Positions 27,701-32,109 are shown, counted from the first letter of the stretch. The stretch: DNA of 64,000 nt from Marthasterias glacialis (GCA_911728455.2 OU452231.1:6354963-6418962), one strand, 5' to 3'. A program made the numbers and translations. Notes: generated from the letters alone by a model not told the origin.

Positions 27701-30496
27701 AATGGCGTACTTGGAACTCGCAGTCTGTCTTTTTGGTGCAGTAATCCGTCACGGGTTCCCCATCAACAATGACAAAGACATCAAAAGAGCCTTCCTTGCC
27801 AATAGATCTCAAGATTTATTGAACAAACAAACAAAAAGAATCATTTTATTAGTTTAAACTCATTTCAGAATATCTTTGTATTATGTGAATAAGTATACTT
27901 TGGAACTTGACCGGTATTATCCGGACGCTGGACATTATTTACCATGAGATAAAGGTCGTATATTTTATGACATTAAAAAACATAATAATAGCCCTTCACT
28001 CAGTATCTGAAGTGTTAATTCAACAACTTTAAAGGAGTTCGGAATTTTACTATTCAGTAAAAAAGATACACTTGTGTGACCCAATCGCCGATTTGAAAGT
28101 AATGCTGTTTAGTCGGGAAAACCACACCGTATAGCTTGTGGTCGTTGTGTACCAAAGAGTAGCCAACGTGAAATCTACCGTACTCATAAACAACGTTGTT
28201 TCATTCCTTTCATAACAAAACAAAATCGGAATTGGATGCAGCTCTTTCATTATTTAACTCAGCTAATGGCATCGACAAAAGCGAGGTATAGTCCCATCTA
28301 GCATTGCACTTTCAACAGAACTTTGTGTTCGGAGAATAAGACACAATGCAGCTGACGCGGGTATTTAGGCTCTTTTCGAAACCATGACTCTGGCTTGGGC
28401 TCCGGCTTACGCTGCATCAGTTATTTTGAAAACGAGTGCGTTCGCTATACGGGGCTTCAAACAGGTAGACGGAGTCAAAGCCAGAGCCCAAGACGAACCC
28501 GTGATTTCGAAAAGGACCACAGATGACTAGTCTCGACAACATTTGGCTCACCTGGTATCACATACGATTTTCTCTTCGTTGCAGTAGTATGGAATGACTG
28601 AGCACACGTGGGTCGTAAACTGGTTCTTGAGAAATACCTGGTTCCCGTTTGCCTCATTTCCAGCTCCATAACTAAAAGGATCTTCGCTGAAACCTGCATA
28701 ATATCGACACGAAAGTTAAAAGCCGCATCGGTCTTATTTTTATGTTTTCGCGTAGATAAATATTCAAGAAAAACTTTCAGTCACTTTTCGAAAGTGTTCT
28801 TTTTTATAACAACTTATTTATGTTTTTTTATTCTTATTATTGTCACCCCTTCCCAAGATGCAACTCTTTCAGTAATATAGATCCGCTGCTAAATTGTTTC
28901 GACTTTGGTTTTCTTGGGGCGTGGTTCAAGGAGTCGGGATTCCCCTTTTTGACCCCTCCCTCAGGCACTTCGGAAATTAAAATGCAACCTCAGGCCAGTT
29001 TCATAGAGCTGCTGTTTAACGGATGATTTTGTGCTTACTGTGCGATTTCCATTTCATAGCGCTGCTAACAGGATAAGCACACGAAAAGGCATGCTGACAT
29101 TCCGGTGCTTACTGTAGGAAAATGAATGACATAACAATGCAAATCCATGGTGAACGCGCAAGCTGGCCGCCTAATTTTTATTTAGTTATTTATTTTTTTT
29201 TTGCTTACCTGTGAAATACGCTTACGCTTAAGCAAATTTTTCTGCTATAGTAGTTAGCACGAACATGTGCCTACCGTTAAGCAACGCTATGAAATTGGCC
29301 CAGCACTTCCGAGAATTTAGTAACACTTGATGTACTTCGCATTTCCTGTTGTGAACATTGTGAAAAAACATTGCAGGTGCTTTGTGCTTGATTGGTATCT
29401 GATTATCGTTTGTTTGTTGATTAATTGATATTGAAAGTAAACCTTGTCCGGTGACGGTGATTCGTGTAGCTCCGGCCAAGCTGCCCTGCCGTGGTGTGAT
29501 TGAGGTCACCCTGCGGGAGTCCACTAGTTGAATCCCTGAAGATACCAGACATCATTATTTATTCATTTATTTTATTTACATATTTAGTTAATTTACATAA
29601 TTTAAATCTCCTAATACACAGGTAAAAACAGAGTGACGGTTCACCATCGATTTTTTGGACATGGACATTTTATTTGAACCGTCTAGACTTTTACAAAAAA
29701 TAAGTCTTTGAAATTGCACTGGAAAATGTACTGGTTGTGTTTAGTTGCATGTTTAATTTTTCTTTGCCACCAAAGACAATTTAAATAAGCGCACATTCCA
29801 CAAATAAAATACACGAAAATCACACAATTTCAGAGTACTTTTTGCATGAGTATTGACACAAATAGTTAACTTACTATTCCTGAACACTTTTAGGGGACAC
29901 ACTCCTATTCATGTATGATATTATCACAATTTATTTTGTACAGCTTGTAAAATCTCAAGAAAGGATATCCGGGCAAAGTTTACGCCCGGGTCGGGACCTG
30001 TGCCCGTTCACTGCAAAAACTGGGGTGTTAAATTTATTCTCTCGGTATATATATGTGTGATAACACCGACATGGTGTTAGTTATCCCCATTGCTTTATCG
30101 TTGGTAAAATTAACACCATGTTGGTGTTGTCATAATTATATAGATACAAAGAGAATCAAATTAAACACCCCAGTTTTTGCAGTGTTGTGTCCCTCCCCCG
30201 TACTTAATAGGCATACTGAAAATAAGGCAATCGGTAACGTTTTAATTAAGTGACTTGAGGTCTAACTTGATGATGGTACGGTCGGACCCGGTAAGCTTCT
30301 GGCTATACCCGGTTGTGCTGGCTGACGCGCTCATAACCATCCGTTCATCATTCATCGAAAACCACCCCAAAAAAAACTCACTTCAAACACTCTGACAACA
30401 CATCCGTTGACCACACATTATCTTACCACATAGGCAGAGTACATCCACCACCAATATCGTAAATGAGAGAAACGCATTTTTCTTGTTCGCGGCCAT
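1..30496 (-). CDS. PKHD1L1: Fibrocystin-L (PKHD1L1) homologue, N-terminal 34 exons, continues past base 1
   Basis: Thirty-four exons on the minus strand, each bounded by AG/GT sites, join in one frame to 1,801 codons. Order by residue: signal peptide 1-24, IPT repeats about 27-134, 135-265 and 266-345, PA14 domain about 345-504, extracellular region 505-1013, IPT repeats about 1035-1378, cupredoxin-like module 1378-1499, then IPT repeats to the window edge. Domain order and many short motifs follow vertebrate fibrocystin-L as I recall it, for example VTSITPRQGSLAGATR at the first IPT and GLGYKWNPSLL in the cupredoxin-like part. The family consists of giant type I surface proteins of over 4,000 residues, found in cilia and stereocilia coats in mammals. 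The two G8 domains, the right-handed beta-helix and the C-terminal membrane helix are not in this window. Function in this animal is inferred from the family only. A fibrocystin (PKHD1) relative is less likely because the alignment is best to the L form throughout. Confidence 0.95.
1048..1190 (-). mobile_element. tRNA-derived SINE remnant
   Basis: Read on the minus strand, a B-box-like GGATTCGAATTCC is followed by a body shared with copies near 12.0, 48.9 and 9.3 kb (CACTGAGTATACAGTGCTTA). The A-box half is degraded. Confidence 0.5.
1615..1771 (-). CDS. PKHD1L1: PKHD1L1-like exon 33: linker into next IPT, with internal splice-like sites
   Basis: Residues about 1499-1551. It reads through GVSAPVSTDPCPG to FFFSFWMCSTPVVQQISPNE, which lines up with the vertebrate LLFEVSSCFSPSISNITPS. 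The phases fit both neighbours only if the whole 157 bases are kept. Inside it are a consensus donor (CCGgtgagt) 14 bases from its start and a strong pyrimidine tract plus gcag near its end, see findings. The next intron (752-1,614) holds a SINE remnant near 1.1 kb. Confidence 0.82.
2019..2367. repeat. Direct repeat, two copies about 162 bases, period 186-187
   Basis: Copies at 2,019-2,180 and 2,205-2,367 share the block from GCAAATAAATTGGCC to CCGATAGCAT with few differences. A minus-strand open frame across it is a by-product of the repeat. Confidence 0.85.
2432..2608 (-). CDS. PKHD1L1: PKHD1L1-like exon 32: cupredoxin-like module, second half
   Basis: Residues about 1440-1499. FASPGTYYYSSGSVDDEGQ is the conserved end of the cupredoxin-like fold (FTSPGIHYYSSGYVDE in vertebrates), followed by VYMKGTIVV. 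Acceptor ttacag, donor gtagct. The next intron (1,772-2,431) holds a direct repeat pair at 2.02-2.37 kb. Confidence 0.94.
2741..2936. repeat. Tandem duplication, 98-base unit x2
   Basis: Unit begins TTTAARATCTTGTTACTTG and ends CATTCCTGCTC. The two copies differ at only a few sites, so the duplication is young. It lies between exons 31 and 32 of the PKHD1L1 homologue. Confidence 0.9.
3165..3357 (+). mobile_element. CR1/L2-type LINE 3' end, truncated
   Basis: The plus strand encodes a decayed match to the C-terminus of LINE ORF2 (FSIAAPWMWNHLPENIK, cf. the common SVAAPRLWNSLP motif), then a short tail GGTGCCTTATATATCTATCA with ATCA repeats. It is an old 5'-truncated insertion. Confidence 0.7.
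3357..3480 (+). mobile_element. GCTTAAGCAG-family MITE, partial
   Basis: Shares GGATACCAGTCACAA, GACATGGTATTTTGGCTGG and the AAATTGGGCC end with at least nine other copies in this window. The left terminus is missing. Confidence 0.8.
3639..3824 (-). CDS. PKHD1L1: PKHD1L1-like exon 31: cupredoxin-like module, first half
   Basis: Residues about 1378-1440. GLGYKWNPSLLSITAGDVVV and VWQWVIPQ followed by SYDGQGFISGG give the cupredoxin-like pattern that fibrocystin-L carries between IPT repeats. I see no full set of His/Cys copper ligands, so metal binding is not implied. Acceptor ctgaag, donor gtatgt. Confidence 0.95.
4500..4668. repeat. 11-base minisatellite (TTATAAGATTC)n
   Basis: About a dozen degenerate copies of an 11-base unit, some inverted, in the intron after exon 30 and about 70 bases from its donor. 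Confidence 0.9.
4737..4975 (-). CDS. PKHD1L1: PKHD1L1-like exon 30: seventh IPT
   Basis: Residues about 1298-1378. ELEVTGMFPDRGSVQGGT is nearly the same as the vertebrate LEVTSMFPQRGSLFGGT. It is followed by MLGDISCEV and the RVDNFGKHE turn into the next module. An 11-base minisatellite lies just inside the next intron. Confidence 0.95.
5737..5975 (+). mobile_element. tRNA-derived SINE with AAT tail
   Basis: The head resembles a class II (Ser/Leu) tRNA: TGGCCGAGCGGTCTAGT as A box, a variable arm, and GTGGGTTTAAATCTC as a decayed B box. A roughly 140-base body and an (AAT)n tail follow. Not a functional tRNA gene. Confidence 0.8.
6064..6250 (-). CDS. PKHD1L1: PKHD1L1-like exon 29: sixth IPT
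   Basis: Residues about 1236-1298: GGDLVISGSGFGASGAVVS, then IGNTKCQIKSQSD and SPGNFHVELTV. Donor gtgagt, phase 2. The next intron (4,976-6,063) contains a tRNA-derived SINE at 5.74-5.97 kb. Confidence 0.94.
6350..6540 (+). mobile_element. SINE-like remnant
   Basis: TAGTAGACTCGGCAGGTCAGG resembles a worn tRNA head. It is followed by a body with CCTGCATGACCCAGAAAGCA, also found near 60.45 kb. Confidence 0.4.
6790..7012 (+). mobile_element. Penelope-type 3' end repeat, plus orientation
   Basis: Contains GCCTTTGAGAAAGACTCTGC, then GGGTCGAA and GGCCATTAA, the same structured motif as in copies at 31.4, 44.1, 55.7 and 62.6 kb, here on the other strand. The tail TTGGTTGGTAAGCAGTTTGC also recurs at 62.65 kb. 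Confidence 0.55.
7050..7197 (-). CDS. PKHD1L1: PKHD1L1-like exon 28: fifth IPT end and sixth IPT start
   Basis: Residues about 1187-1236. VDVSITVNGETKVLDNSY closes one IPT and TPTITEINPTTSTVKG opens the next. Acceptor cccag, donor gtgggc. Confidence 0.92.
7500..7635 (+). mobile_element. SINE remnant
   Basis: GTGGGTTCCAATCCAACCTG (B box), then a T-rich stretch and a body ending CACAGTGCTTATCACA, as in the other SINE copies. Confidence 0.5.
7846..7985 (-). CDS. PKHD1L1: PKHD1L1-like exon 27: fifth IPT
   Basis: Residues about 1140-1186: GGTKVTISGRGFSQDGEST, then VYVGTQACLIVS. A perfect IPT match. Acceptor atgcag, donor gtaagc, phase 0 out. The next intron (7,198-7,845) holds a SINE-like remnant near 7.5 kb. 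Confidence 0.94.
8152..8331. mobile_element. Short terminal-inverted-repeat element (MITE)
   Basis: The ends ACCTTATGCACTGATG and its complement-like CATCATGTGCATAAGGT face each other. The 180-base body contains GCTATGCACCGCACACTC. No coding capacity. Confidence 0.65.
8555..8620. mobile_element. GCTTAAGCAG-family MITE fragment
   Basis: Only the middle block (CATGGTATTTTGGCTGGTAA) and a little of the left side remain. Confidence 0.6.
8630..8695 (-). CDS. PKHD1L1: PKHD1L1-like exon 26: fifth IPT start
   Basis: A 66-base exon, residues about 1118-1140, reading SELRVSSIDPASGSTAG. Acceptor ttacag, donor gtaaga, phase 1 to phase 1. The next intron contains a short inverted-repeat element at 8,152-8,331. 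Confidence 0.92.
9225..9350 (+). mobile_element. tRNA-derived SINE
   Basis: A clear B box GGGTTCGAATCCAACC after CAGGGGTCAT, then a T-rich and CCCCGCAGGACACAG body. The 5' tRNA half is worn. Confidence 0.6.
9721..9779. repeat. (ATT)n microsatellite
   Basis: Simple trinucleotide run next to a TTCGGCCGATGTC block, which looks like the reversed 3' tail of a retroelement. Confidence 0.9.
10451..10654 (-). CDS. PKHD1L1: PKHD1L1-like exon 25: fourth IPT
   Basis: Residues about 1050-1118. It carries SVSTTLTLTGTGFSAVQED, then IGGIQCNITASS and VPAGLYNITL, the complete IPT strand pattern. Donor gtaagc. The long next intron (8,696-10,450) has a SINE at 9.2-9.35 kb, an ATT microsatellite at 9.72-9.78 kb and AT-rich filler. 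Confidence 0.94.
10947..11040. repeat. Perfect 25-base inverted repeat with 44-base loop
   Basis: Arms 10,947-10,971 and 11,016-11,040 are exact complements (TGTTTAAACACGGTGAGG at the outer end). An inner TTTTACC/GGTAAAA stem lies inside the loop. Probably a young foldback element. Confidence 0.9.
11091..11482. mobile_element. Non-autonomous DNA element with CAGGGCTCGAAATTA-type ends
   Basis: The left end CAGGGCTCGAAATTAAC and the right end TAAATTCGAGACCTG are imperfect inverted repeats about 390 bases apart. The ends resemble hAT-type termini. I could not confirm an 8-base target duplication. Confidence 0.55.
11563..11671 (-). CDS. PKHD1L1: PKHD1L1-like exon 24: fourth IPT start
   Basis: Residues about 1014-1050, with VEVIVNTIPSSCSEGQCTF, two cysteines as in the vertebrate VEVYVNGIPAKCSGDC, then the IPT opening LSAVSPASG. 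Acceptor ggcag, donor gtgagg. Confidence 0.94.
11930..12165 (-). mobile_element. tRNA-derived SINE, best copy in window
   Basis: Reading minus: A box TAGTCTAGTTGGTGAGA, B box GGGTTCGAATCCCACTC, then the family body TATGCCTGTGGATTTTG and the shared CTGAGTATACAGTGCTT. This defines the SINE family seen at 1.1, 9.3 and 48.9 kb. Confidence 0.8.
12593..12715 (-). CDS. PKHD1L1: PKHD1L1-like exon 23
   Basis: Residues about 973-1013, with VNGDRLIGNEVDI and PIPGEFLRVPHENSQ, matching the INDSNIIGE and GDLLRTPSQQPQ region. Donor gttggt, phase 0. The intron that follows carries a reverse-oriented SINE at about 12.0 kb. Confidence 0.9.
13148..13299 (-). CDS. PKHD1L1: PKHD1L1-like exon 22
   Basis: Residues about 922-972. 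The block ATADKVKELLQSN leads to RQGTCSGYIWKVEWTSKGG, a strikingly conserved motif (REGTCAGYAWNIKW in vertebrates). Phase 1 in, phase 0 out, donor gtaaag. Confidence 0.95.
13639..13932 (-). CDS. PKHD1L1: PKHD1L1-like exon 21
   Basis: A 294-base exon, residues about 824-922. It includes GIFVSDANVRQHGYSYDIT, a cysteine-bearing LTSAKCGFDYP, and PPISGTFDLSLYGSVIQ, the counterpart of PPLSGSFDIQAYGHILK. Acceptor tccag, donor gtctgt. Confidence 0.94.
14095..14290. mobile_element. GCTTAAGCAG-family MITE
   Basis: Near full-length: starts TTCATTGAGCTGCTTAAGCA, has the GACATGG and GGTAACCTTATTC middle, and ends with AAAGCAGCTTT. Confidence 0.8.
14441..14747. mobile_element. 307-base MITE with ACACCC terminal inverted repeats, copy 1
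   Basis: Ends ACACCCATTTCAGACTGGC and its inverted partner GCCAGTTTGAAATGGGTGT. The body is about 85 percent alike to copy 2 at 15.8 kb by eye. It sits 16 bases inside the intron following exon 20. Confidence 0.88.
14764..14927 (-). CDS. PKHD1L1: PKHD1L1-like exon 20
   Basis: Residues about 769-824, with FSCIDIGTLSTTQG and YFVDNLYIGSQ, matching the vertebrate YTCIDLL and FYVDVVYIG. The donor gtgagt is only 16 bases from a MITE insertion. Phase 2 to phase 1. Confidence 0.92.
15779..16078. mobile_element. MITE with ACACCC terminal inverted repeats, copy 2
   Basis: Same family and orientation as the 14.4 kb copy. TIR arms extend about 40 bases (CAGACTGGCGCTCCAGACTC at the left). No coding capacity. 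Confidence 0.88.
16164..16294 (-). CDS. PKHD1L1: PKHD1L1-like exon 19
   Basis: Residues about 726-769: LCMGHRGALLSKLQMYYHW, then RYDWQTFNDVPLEFGLEE. The vertebrate counterpart begins LCLAYKGFL. Donor gtaagt, phase 2. The next intron (14,928-16,163) carries a 300-base MITE (15,779-16,078). Confidence 0.92.
16649..16897 (-). CDS. PKHD1L1: PKHD1L1-like exon 18: lectin-like segment start
   Basis: Residues about 643-725. It includes FSVKCTSVGQ, a DFEGD segment, and FCGRSSLKDPQNIF, which parallels the AYCGRYSLKNP block of fibrocystin-L. The overall pattern resembles a concanavalin/laminin-G-like sheet, a fold call made only by analogy. Phase 0 both sides. Confidence 0.93.
17490..17772 (+). mobile_element. 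SINE-like repeat with AATAATG tail
   Basis: Contains CCCAGGTTCAAAATCC (B-box-like), CTCCCACATCTAAAACTGAC and an AT-rich simple tail. A partial relative lies at 13.01-13.08 kb. Confidence 0.5.
17775..17932 (-). CDS. PKHD1L1: PKHD1L1-like exon 17
   Basis: Residues about 590-642, extracellular region of unnamed fold. It contains LVITISQRTAFSPIELNS. Acceptor ttcag, donor gtgatt, phase 0 out. The following intron (16,898-17,774) holds a SINE-like repeat at 17.49-17.77 kb. Confidence 0.9.
17988..18100 (-). repeat. Interspersed repeat sharing sequence with 19.43-19.52 kb, reverse copy
   Basis: On the minus strand GTGTAATCCCTGAATCCAGA, then TTTGTCCTTTTGTTCC and ACCATTGTTTATT match the plus-strand block at 19,430-19,515. 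Likely one MITE family. Confidence 0.65.
18262..18399 (-). CDS. PKHD1L1: PKHD1L1-like exon 16
   Basis: Residues about 544-590, with SSINLLLSPDTVRVTME, a match to the vertebrate SALNDLWSIKPDTVQV block. Phase 1 to phase 1, donor gtgaaa. Confidence 0.92.
18769..18995. mobile_element. TTAA-flanked MITE, copy 1
   Basis: The ends AGGGGCTGTGTCGTCATGAT and its exact inverse are directly flanked by TTAA on both sides (18,765-18,768 and 18,996-18,999). TTAA target duplication points to a piggyBac- or Kolobok-type transposase in trans. Confidence 0.9.
19090..19207 (-). CDS. PKHD1L1: PKHD1L1-like exon 15
   Basis: Residues about 505-544. TLTIEGATYEVQEISIVKSS runs into a CPGGDC cysteine pair that matches the spaced cysteines after PA14 in fibrocystin-L. 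Acceptor ctcag, donor gtaaat. The intron beyond contains a TTAA-flanked MITE (18,769-18,995). Confidence 0.92.
19425..19520 (+). repeat. Interspersed repeat, forward copy of the 18.0 kb block
   Basis: GTGTAATCCCTGATTCCAGA and CTACCATTGTTTACT are shared with the reverse copy 1.4 kb away. Confidence 0.6.
19783..19865 (-). mobile_element. SINE/LINE 3' tail
   Basis: (AAT)n followed by TTTACATATAGCGC, the reversed form of the GCGCTATATAAAT tail common to many invertebrate SINEs. Confidence 0.45.
20029..20188 (-). CDS. PKHD1L1: PKHD1L1-like exon 14: PA14 domain end
   Basis: Residues about 451-504, with YYMEALLREFSGSDFIEVG, the last PA14 strands, followed by the conserved QTDAVNEEQ-like segment, here TSAAQNEVQQIKTSS, and IKEIQ. 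Donor gtgggt, phase 0. Confidence 0.94.
20785..20990. mobile_element. GCTTAAGCAG-family MITE, reverse copy
   Basis: Begins GGGCCCAAATCACAGAGCTGC, holds AAGGTTACCAGCCAAAAT and TGCTGAGCAGAAAATTGC. Orientation is opposite to the 14.1 kb copy. Confidence 0.8.
21335..21426 (-). CDS. PKHD1L1: PKHD1L1-like exon 13: PA14 domain
   Basis: Residues about 421-451, with FSSSWDSYPSQVSE and IFDLVGNQR, equivalent to the vertebrate FSSPTQRSDDIHL region. Acceptor tttgcag, donor gtatgc, phase 0 to 2. The next intron (20,189-21,334) holds a copy of the GCTTAAGCAG MITE at about 20.8-21.0 kb. Confidence 0.92.
22259..22484 (-). CDS. PKHD1L1: PKHD1L1-like exon 12: PA14 domain core
   Basis: Residues about 345-420. 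FISRLSGFFVPPRTGSYQF followed by KIRSDDDSRLYLS is the PA14 core seen in carbohydrate-binding and toxin-anchor proteins. Acceptor aaaag, donor gtgtgc, phase 2 to phase 0. The next intron (21,427-22,258) includes a degenerate repeat of the CTGTGAAAATT type around 21.7-22.0 kb. Confidence 0.95.
23185..23550 (+). mobile_element. RTE-like LINE 3' end with GAT tail
   Basis: Encodes the C-terminal motif of a non-LTR endonuclease/reverse transcriptase polyprotein (RWIGLVHRMDESRIPKRIF, GKRSVGRPRLRYK) and ends in (GAT)n, the short-repeat tail usual for RTE-clade LINEs. It is 5'-truncated, in an intron, antisense to the host gene. Confidence 0.8.
23564..23696 (-). CDS. PKHD1L1: PKHD1L1-like exon 11: third IPT end, entry to PA14
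   Basis: Residues about 301-345. It starts GVPCEI and ends with the VYPGERGLLYEVW block, which in the family leads into the PA14 domain. Donor gtaagt, phase 2. The next intron (22,485-23,563) carries a truncated LINE and its GAT-repeat tail. Confidence 0.94.
23900..23998 (+). mobile_element. LINE 3' tail
   Basis: GTGGGCCACGAAATGTGATG, AATAAA and AAATG repeats at the end form a typical LINE 3' terminus. Confidence 0.5.
24040..24144 (-). CDS. PKHD1L1: PKHD1L1-like exon 10: third IPT start
   Basis: Residues about 266-301: GVHPDVGSTKGGTTLNITG, then FDERDTKVLVGG. This is the strongest single IPT signature in the first third of the gene. Acceptor gtgcag, donor gtatgt. Confidence 0.95.
24324..24437 (-). 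CDS. PKHD1L1: PKHD1L1-like exon 9: second IPT end
   Basis: Residues about 228-266. The stretch MVSYLVSNNYGRSWNER matches the conserved NDYGRS block of fibrocystin-L. Donor gtgagt, phase 1. Confidence 0.93.
24732..24805 (-). CDS. PKHD1L1: PKHD1L1-like exon 8: second IPT
   Basis: Residues about 203-228, with LYKIALDSPSS and CVPKGTFIG. The vertebrate protein has LYGLKLDHP and KTTGTFIG here. Acceptor cacag, donor gtgagt. The 24,806-25,277 intron shows nothing recognisable. Confidence 0.92.
25278..25331 (-). CDS. PKHD1L1: PKHD1L1-like exon 7: second IPT, cysteine segment
   Basis: A 54-base exon, residues about 185-203, reading IYWGNYACDPFDPVSGEL, equal to the vertebrate stretch around the GGMPC motif. 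Acceptor ttcag, donor gtaagt, phase 2 to phase 2. Confidence 0.9.
25583..25700. repeat. Foldback element
   Basis: The ends GGCGGCTACGGCTACAG and its inverse CGTAGCCGTAGCCGCC are about 115 bases apart. A GC-rich stem in AT-rich surroundings. Confidence 0.75.
26514..26613 (-). CDS. PKHD1L1: PKHD1L1-like exon 6: second IPT, middle
   Basis: Residues about 152-185, with the family motif GKIITDIY and ending RSQILR. Vertebrate fibrocystin-L has GRIFTDVY and an ILRVYIGG block at the same place. Donor gtcagc, phase 2. The long next intron (25,332-26,513) holds a foldback element at 25.6 kb. Confidence 0.92.
26949..27000 (-). CDS. PKHD1L1: PKHD1L1-like exon 5: second IPT start
   Basis: A 52-base exon, residues about 135-152, reading KSNTPTIKKITPSSGVAG, the standard IPT entry. 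Phase 0 in, phase 1 out, donor gtaagt. Confidence 0.92.
27058..27438. repeat. Recent tandem duplication, 194-base unit x2
   Basis: Both copies run from TATCAGTTAAAAGTTCG to GGAGGTGGTACAACC. I count one 1-base length change and about four substitutions. It lies 57 bases upstream of exon 5 on the coding strand, near the branch-point zone. Confidence 0.95.
27711..27807 (-). CDS. PKHD1L1: PKHD1L1-like exon 4: end of first IPT
   Basis: Residues about 102-134, ending the first IPT with VFVIVDGEPVTDYC. The acceptor was chosen at cttgag because only this site restores the frame from exon 3. A nearer AG would hit a stop. The donor is gtacgc. The next intron contains a fresh tandem duplication (27,058-27,438). 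Confidence 0.9.
28369..28516. mobile_element. Short inverted-repeat element next to exon 3
   Basis: The ends CTTTTCGAAACCATGACTC and its imperfect inverse flank about 80 bases. GGCTTGGGCTCCG / CCAGAGCCCAAG form the inner stem. Confidence 0.75.
28552..28693 (-). CDS. PKHD1L1: PKHD1L1-like exon 3: first IPT, cysteine-bearing part
   Basis: Residues about 55-102, with GFSEDPFSYG following the IPT turn and a Cys pair around YYCNEEKIVCDTR. Phase 1 in, phase 2 out. A short inverted-repeat element (28,369-28,516) begins 35 bases into the next intron. Confidence 0.93.
28988..29304. mobile_element. Inverted-repeat element with TTTCATAG ends
   Basis: Left GGCCAGTTTCATAGAGCTGC and right GCAACGCTATGAAATTGGCC are imperfect inverse copies about 315 bases apart. 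Probably a relative of the GCTTAAGCAG family. Confidence 0.65.
29443..29535 (-). CDS. PKHD1L1: PKHD1L1-like exon 2: first IPT start
   Basis: Residues about 24-55. It carries the IPT opening motif ITPRQGSLAGATRITVTG, typical of the first beta strands of the fold. Acceptor cttcag, donor gtttac (a weak donor), phase 1 to phase 1. The following intron holds an inverted-repeat element (28,988-29,304). Confidence 0.93.
30009..30184. mobile_element. Palindromic MITE with CACTGCAAAAACTGGGG ends
   Basis: Arms of about 30 bases (CACTGCAAAAACTGGGGTGT) close a body with further internal inverted blocks (AACACCGACATGGTGTTA). It lies in intron 1, about 240 bases from exon 1. Confidence 0.85.
30427..30496 (-). 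CDS. PKHD1L1: PKHD1L1-like exon 1: start codon and signal peptide
   Basis: The ATG lies in a good context (GCCATGG). It is followed by a short basic stretch and a hydrophobic run (FLSFTILVVDVLCLC), a classic secretion signal. The donor is gtaaga, ending in phase 1. The next intron (29,536-30,426) contains a palindromic MITE at 30,009-30,184 and otherwise AT-rich sequence without recognisable content. Confidence 0.92.
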
Positions 30497-30720
30497 GGCA
30501 GTCAGTCTCCAGGAGATACTAAACTTTTGTCGACGGAACTTTGTTTTAAAGTTTTCCTAGTTGTTTGAAACTTTCCTCAATGGTCGAAATAGCTCCCTTC
30601 GGCACAATTGGTTGGTTTGGGCTGTGATTCTCACAGAACAATACAACGGACATGTTTTTTAAGTCTCTGTGTCTGTAATATGGCGTGAGCCTCCACGTCT
30701 GACGTCAGATATTGTGAGGC
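30497..30720 (-). promoter_or_regulatory. Candidate 5' leader and promoter of the PKHD1L1 homologue
   Basis: This stretch lies directly upstream of the start codon on the minus strand. It has a CCAAT box on the coding strand (30,607-30,611) and a full CRE palindrome TGACGTCA (30,700-30,707), about 110 and 205 bases above the ATG. No TATA box is evident. The transcription start was not determined. Confidence 0.3.
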
Positions 30721-31379
30721 TTAAGTTACACGCAAGACCGTCTTATGTCGGCTTTGTGCAAGAGTGAAGTCTTTTGTAACCTATAGTCAAGTTACAAATT
30801 GAAACACTGAAATTTGATTCGTTGACAAAGGCTTCGGGGAGGTACGTGTGCTGTTAATCGTAATAGATGGCTAAGGGCAGAGATCATTAGTGAGTAAATA
30901 AATAACACAATAGGCTATCCTAGTTACCTAAAATGGAATCAGTTGATCGTCAACTCAAAAGTACTATTTCAACACGTAGGGATGCCGTGCATTGATATCG
31001 TAACACAACATGGTCTGTAGATGGACAAACAGGCGCTAAACCCAACCTCAAAAAAACCTAAAACTTACTTTAAAAAAAAAAAATTCTTTATCAACTTCAT
31101 GTATTTTACATGAAGACGATGTATTTATGTTTACCCCACGTCAGATTATTTTTATAAAAAAAATAGTCAACGGCATAACAAGTGCGCTGAAAAGGGGCAA
31201 ACCAGTCATTGCGTAGATTAAGATATTTTTACAGATAAATGTAAACGCAACTACAGCTTTAATTGGCCAGAAGTGCCCCGTAGAAAAACGTCATACCCTA
31301 TGTGCATTCCCTCATAAAGTTGTACCTTACTTTTGCTGATATATAGATGTAGGCCTAACTAACTTACATTTTTAAAGAT

Positions 31380-31640
31380 TGCAAAACAAAATTTAATGGC
31401 CTGACGTTTCGACCCTCGGAGAGTTTTTCTCAAAAGCTAAACAAGAAGATGCGATTGACCTATTTAGGTCGGTATAAAGATAGAATGATGGCTTCTCTTG
31501 TGTAAATTTTGTCTGCACATAGAAGCGCGTCATTCGGCAAGACCCCATCCTAAAAAAGCAATGATGGAAAACACCTCCACCGCAAAGCTTTCTCCCAACA
31601 GGGTTTAACCCCTGCACGAATGCTATAAATTAACATGTGG
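31380..31640 (-). mobile_element. Penelope-type 3' end repeat
   Basis: On the minus strand TTTTGAGAAAAACTC, then GGGTCGAAACGTCAGGCC, the structured motif of the family, near the end of the fragment. Confidence 0.5.
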
Positions 31641-31913
31641 GGGATGCTAGGCAGTCATGACGTTCATGGAAGATAGCCTGCTTGAGGTGTTTTTCCCCCT
31701 GCGTCATAATATTGCAAGTGAACTTTTGAGGTGTAAGTTCATTTTGATATGCAAACTGTGTGCATCCAGTGTATCCTACGTTCCCATTACTGCGATTATT
31801 ATTTTTTTTTTTTGAATACCAGAGGACTGGTTAACAACGAAAAATGGTACACTCGAACATGAATTATCTTTTCGTGAAAACTGGCACAATGGGATTAATG
31901 TACTCTATATCTT

Positions 31914-32045
31914 GTTGGTACTATAAGTGATGACGTTTTGGAGCCGGAGGTGCAGTGTAACGAATGTTCATGAACATGTACATGTATGTATACCATTCGT
32001 TTACATTGTACTTCCGGCTCCAAAACGTCATCACTTACCAATAGG
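31914..32045. repeat. Foldback hairpin, arms about 50 bases
   Basis: AAGTGATGACGTTTTGGAGC and its inverse are separated by an ATGTACATG-rich loop. Few mismatches, no coding potential. Confidence 0.9.
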
Positions 32046-32109
32046 ATAATAGCCATGCAGCAATGATGCCATAATTCAATTGATACCGTGCCCAATGTCA
32101 CAAAAAGTA

